Assembly: GCF_002305875.1 (NCBI RefSeq) | Contig: NZ_CP022098.1 | Location: 11,594,001-11,658,000, forward strand | Reading direction: 5' to 3' | Source: Cystobacter fuscus | GTDB lineage: Bacteria > Myxococcota > Myxococcia > Myxococcales > Myxococcaceae | DNA: 64,000 nt | Shown: positions 62,068 through 64,000 of the stretch, in pieces | Layout: the number at the start of each line of letters is the position of its first letter | Position numbering within the stretch: the stretch's first letter is position 1 | The notes under the pieces: model-generated | What the model saw: only the letters and a program-made list of their open reading frames with translations | Database searches by the model: none | What the model was told of the DNA's origin: nothing | Position numbers and translations under genes: made by a program

Positions 62068-62897
62068 GGGTTCTCCTTGGGCGCCACGGGTGCCTCGAAT
62101 TGCAGGGGAGCCGCCCCCTGCACGAGGTTGCCCGCCGCGTCGAATACATCGATCTTCGCCCGATAGCTTTTGCCATCTTCCAGGGCGAACGCCCCCCCGC
62201 AAGCACCATGGCCCAACAGGGCCACGCCGTCATGCAACGGGAGCACATAGTGCTGGGGCGCCATGTTGTCCTTGTCCTTGCCGCGGCTGAGCGTCACCTG
62301 CGCGTACGCGGGGCTGTCCTCGGACAGGGACATGCGCAGCTTGACGAAGCGCTCGCTGCCCTCGCGCGTGCGGCGGAAGATGCCCTCGCTCACCACGGGA
62401 CGCTTGAGCCAGCGCGGACGCGCCAGATCCTGCCCCCGCCCGCTGTTCCACTCGGGCAGCGAGTGGCCCATGCTGTTGAGCACCTTCACCCCGGGCAGCA
62501 CGTCATCCAGGCGCAACGTGTAGACGAGGCCCGGCTTGAGCGGGCTCGAGAGCCGCAGGATGACGAGGGTGCGTCCCAGGGTACTCGTCCAGCCGCGCTG
62601 GACGCGCACCTCCACTTCGTGCCCCTCCGTCTGCATCCGCAAGATGCGGCCGGGCAGCTCCCCCACCTTCTCGGACAACGACCCCACCCCCTCGAGCAGG
62701 AGGCGGGTGTTGGTGGGAACCACCGAGCCCGGCGCGGGAAACAATTGCACGCCGTCCGCGGGGCAGGCGGCATGGGCCGGAGGAACGAACAAACAGAGCG
62801 TGAGCAGCAAGCCGACGAGTCGCACGAGGCCTCCGAGTCTGCGCCGGCCCGGCGTCGGAGGCCAGCGTCGCGAGACCCCTCGAACTCCGTCCCACAT
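62064..62897 (-). CDS. Exported hypothetical protein upstream of hemF
   Basis: A 277-residue protein. A long basic N-region and a hydrophobic core end at PPAHA-ACPADG, a signal peptide. The mature protein has Ig-like beta sequence (PGSVVPTNTRLLLEGVGS) and a few Cys. No family is recognised; the PGSVVPTN start is common in myxobacterial exported proteins with cadherin or Ig-like folds. It overlaps hemF and follows the DUF3467 gene by 8 bases, so it is in the middle of the operon. Confidence 0.75.
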   Translation of the reverse strand: MWDGVRGVSRRWPPTPGRRRLGGLVRLVGLLLTLCLFVPPAHAACPADGVQLFPAPGSVVPTNTRLLLEGVGSLSEKVGELPGRILRMQTEGHEVEVRVQRGWTSTLGRTLVILRLSSPLKPGLVYTLRLDDVLPGVKVLNSMGHSLPEWNSGRGQDLARPRWLKRPVVSEGIFRRTREGSERFVKLRMSLSEDSPAYAQVTLSRGKDKDNMAPQHYVLPLHDGVALLGHGACGGAFALEDGKSYRAKIDVFDAAGNLVQGAAPLQFEAPVAPKENP

Positions 62898-62905
62898 GTC
62901 CCACC

Positions 62906-63196
62906 TCAGTTCATGGACGAACCCTCGCCCGAAGGGTCGAGGGGACCGAAGCGTGCCTCATAGGAGGCAAGACTTTCCTGCATCACGAGCAGCAGGCGCT
63001 TGACGTGTTTGGGGTTGAGGATGATTCGCGAGCGCACCTTGGCACGGACCTGGTGCGGCTGGACGTAGATGAAGTCCAGGGTGAACTCCGTCTCCGTGTG
63101 GTTGACCATCGCCATGTTCACGTACTGACCGTTGGCGACCTCGTCATCGAGTTGAATCTGCAGGGGGGCATCCGGGGGTTTGGGAACATCCGCCAT
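62906..63196 (-). CDS. DUF3467 family protein
   Basis: A 96-residue protein with YVNMAMVNHTETEFTLDFIY, then QVRAKVRSRIILNPKHVKRLL, the DUF3467 pattern. These small proteins are widespread but not characterised. It is the first gene of the hemF operon. An upstream extension in the frame is unlikely, as the ATG at 63196 starts the conserved part. Confidence 0.85.
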   Translation of the reverse strand: MADVPKPPDAPLQIQLDDEVANGQYVNMAMVNHTETEFTLDFIYVQPHQVRAKVRSRIILNPKHVKRLLLVMQESLASYEARFGPLDPSGEGSSMN

Positions 63197-63391
63197 GACC
63201 GGCGGCATACCGCCCAAAACCCCTCGTGGCCAGACTTCCCAGGACCCCGTGATGGGCCCCGCCGACGGACGGTGGGTAGCCCGCCGCCTCACCGCGCCGC
63301 CCGAGGTGCGCTACCTCGCGCTGAAGAGCAGCGACCCTCCCCCCGGGACACCGGGGGGCCCCTGCTCGAGCGGGTGCCAGGCAAAGGTCCC

Positions 63392-64000
63392 CTACGCCAG
63401 ACTGGCGAGGATCCCAGCGACCTCCCGGGCCTTCAGGACGAACCCGACGTGGCTGGACTCGACGGTCCTCACGTCGAACCGGTTGTGCGGCGTCAGGGCA
63501 TCGGCCTCGGCGATCATCTTGTCCTGCATGGCGAGCGGGATCGATCGATCCTGGGTGAGACGGATGTAGCTGTGGGGGATCCGCCCCCAGGTGCTCGCAT
63601 CGACTCGCGCATCCGCCATCATGACCGAGATCGACTCGTCGGGCTGCAAGGTGTTGAGGAACGCCCGGAACTGGTCATCCGTGGCCTCGGCCATCAGGGC
63701 GGCTTTCGCATTGGCGAGGAAGCTCGGGTCCGACGACCGGTAGTTGGCCCGGCCCACGCCAATCTGCGTGGGATTTCCCACCGCCACTCCCGCCAGGCTC
63801 GGCAGCAGGCTCTCGTTGTTCTCCGGCGCCTGGCTGTACTCGGCGATGCTGGGCAGTTCGACGCAGCACCAGGCGGAGATATAGACGACCCTGGCGAGCA
63901 GATCGGGAATGGCGTTGCCGACTCCGCTGATGGTCACCCCGCCCATGCTGGCACCGACCAGGATGACCGGCCCATGCACGGCGACGCGCCGCACGATGTC
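63392..64000 (-). CDS. Alpha/beta hydrolase, partial at window edge
   Basis: The reading frame is open to the window end, so the N-terminus is missing. It has nucleophile elbow GASMGG with Ser, and ESSHVGFV near the C-terminus with the catalytic His, as in AB hydrolases of the EstC/SABP2-like (methylesterase) group. Substrate unknown. No link with the hemF operon (196-base gap). Confidence 0.8.
   Translation of the reverse strand, partial: DIVRRVAVHGPVILVGASMGGVTISGVGNAIPDLLARVVYISAWCCVELPSIAEYSQAPENNESLLPSLAGVAVGNPTQIGVGRANYRSSDPSFLANAKAALMAEATDDQFRAFLNTLQPDESISVMMADARVDASTWGRIPHSYIRLTQDRSIPLAMQDKMIAEADALTPHNRFDVRTVESSHVGFVLKAREVAGILASLA

Overview
The window is GC-rich DNA (low-GC islands excepted) from a delta-proteobacterium of the Myxococcota, most likely the Cystobacter/Archangium group. 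Pointers are the MglA-type GTPase, two PilT-like ATPases, many orphan two-component and ECF sigma genes, a SitA/SitI-like lipoprotein pair and numerous predicted exported proteins. No rRNA, tRNA or CRISPR array was seen.

Layout. 0-8.5 kb: a PocR-type histidine kinase coupled to an MglA-like GTPase, a GNAT acetyltransferase, two tandem PilT-family ATPases (the first broken by a frameshift at a C8 tract) and a DinG/XPD-type helicase. 8.5-16.7 kb is an accessory region. An epoxide hydrolase gene sits between two copies of a 380-420 bp element. Each copy carries a palindrome, a sigma54-like -24/-12 promoter, G-rich repeats, a GGGG-loop hairpin and a strong intrinsic terminator, which together look like a paralogous small-RNA (or leader) family. 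Beyond it lie a low-GC gene with a PD-(D/E)XK-like nuclease domain, an IS4-family insertion sequence, an exported protein of foreign composition and a small membrane-protein cassette with duplicated debris. 16.7-25 kb: an FAD oxidoreductase with an ECF41-type sigma factor, a GH114 lipoprotein, an F420-type NADP reductase-like protein, a hotdog hydratase pair, two beta-solenoid proteins (one with ankyrin repeats) and a CBM3-GH16 glycosidase.

25.5-27.5 kb: a two-gene AAA ATPase plus TOPRIM-like cassette resembling AbiL/PARIS-type phage defence. 27.7-33.7 kb: a purine-degradation operon (FAD monooxygenase, allantoinase, allantoicase, OHCU decarboxylase, HIU hydrolase, aldolase). It has every step from 5-hydroxyisourate to ureidoglycolate but no classical uricase, so the FAD protein is the natural candidate for urate oxidation. 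33.8-38.4 kb: glutathione peroxidase, then a reverse operon of site-2 protease, zinc-ribbon membrane protein, RegB-type redox kinase and RegA-type regulator. 38.5-43.9 kb: lipoproteins, a HAD phosphatase, a lipid kinase, HrcA and a DMT transporter.

44-46.5 kb: the candidate SitA/SitI pair, a truncated glutamine synthetase remnant and a transglutaminase-like protein with a glycine run. 46.7-56 kb: TetR regulator and thiolase, an exported protein, a Na+/H+ antiporter coupled to a TrkA-cNMP protein, a large glycosyltransferase-like membrane protein and an outer-membrane barrel protein. 56-64 kb: an ECF sigma/anti-sigma/exported-protein operon, a repeat-rich protein, an operon ending in hemF, and a partial alpha/beta hydrolase at the right edge.

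All product names come from motif recognition by eye. No database search was run.
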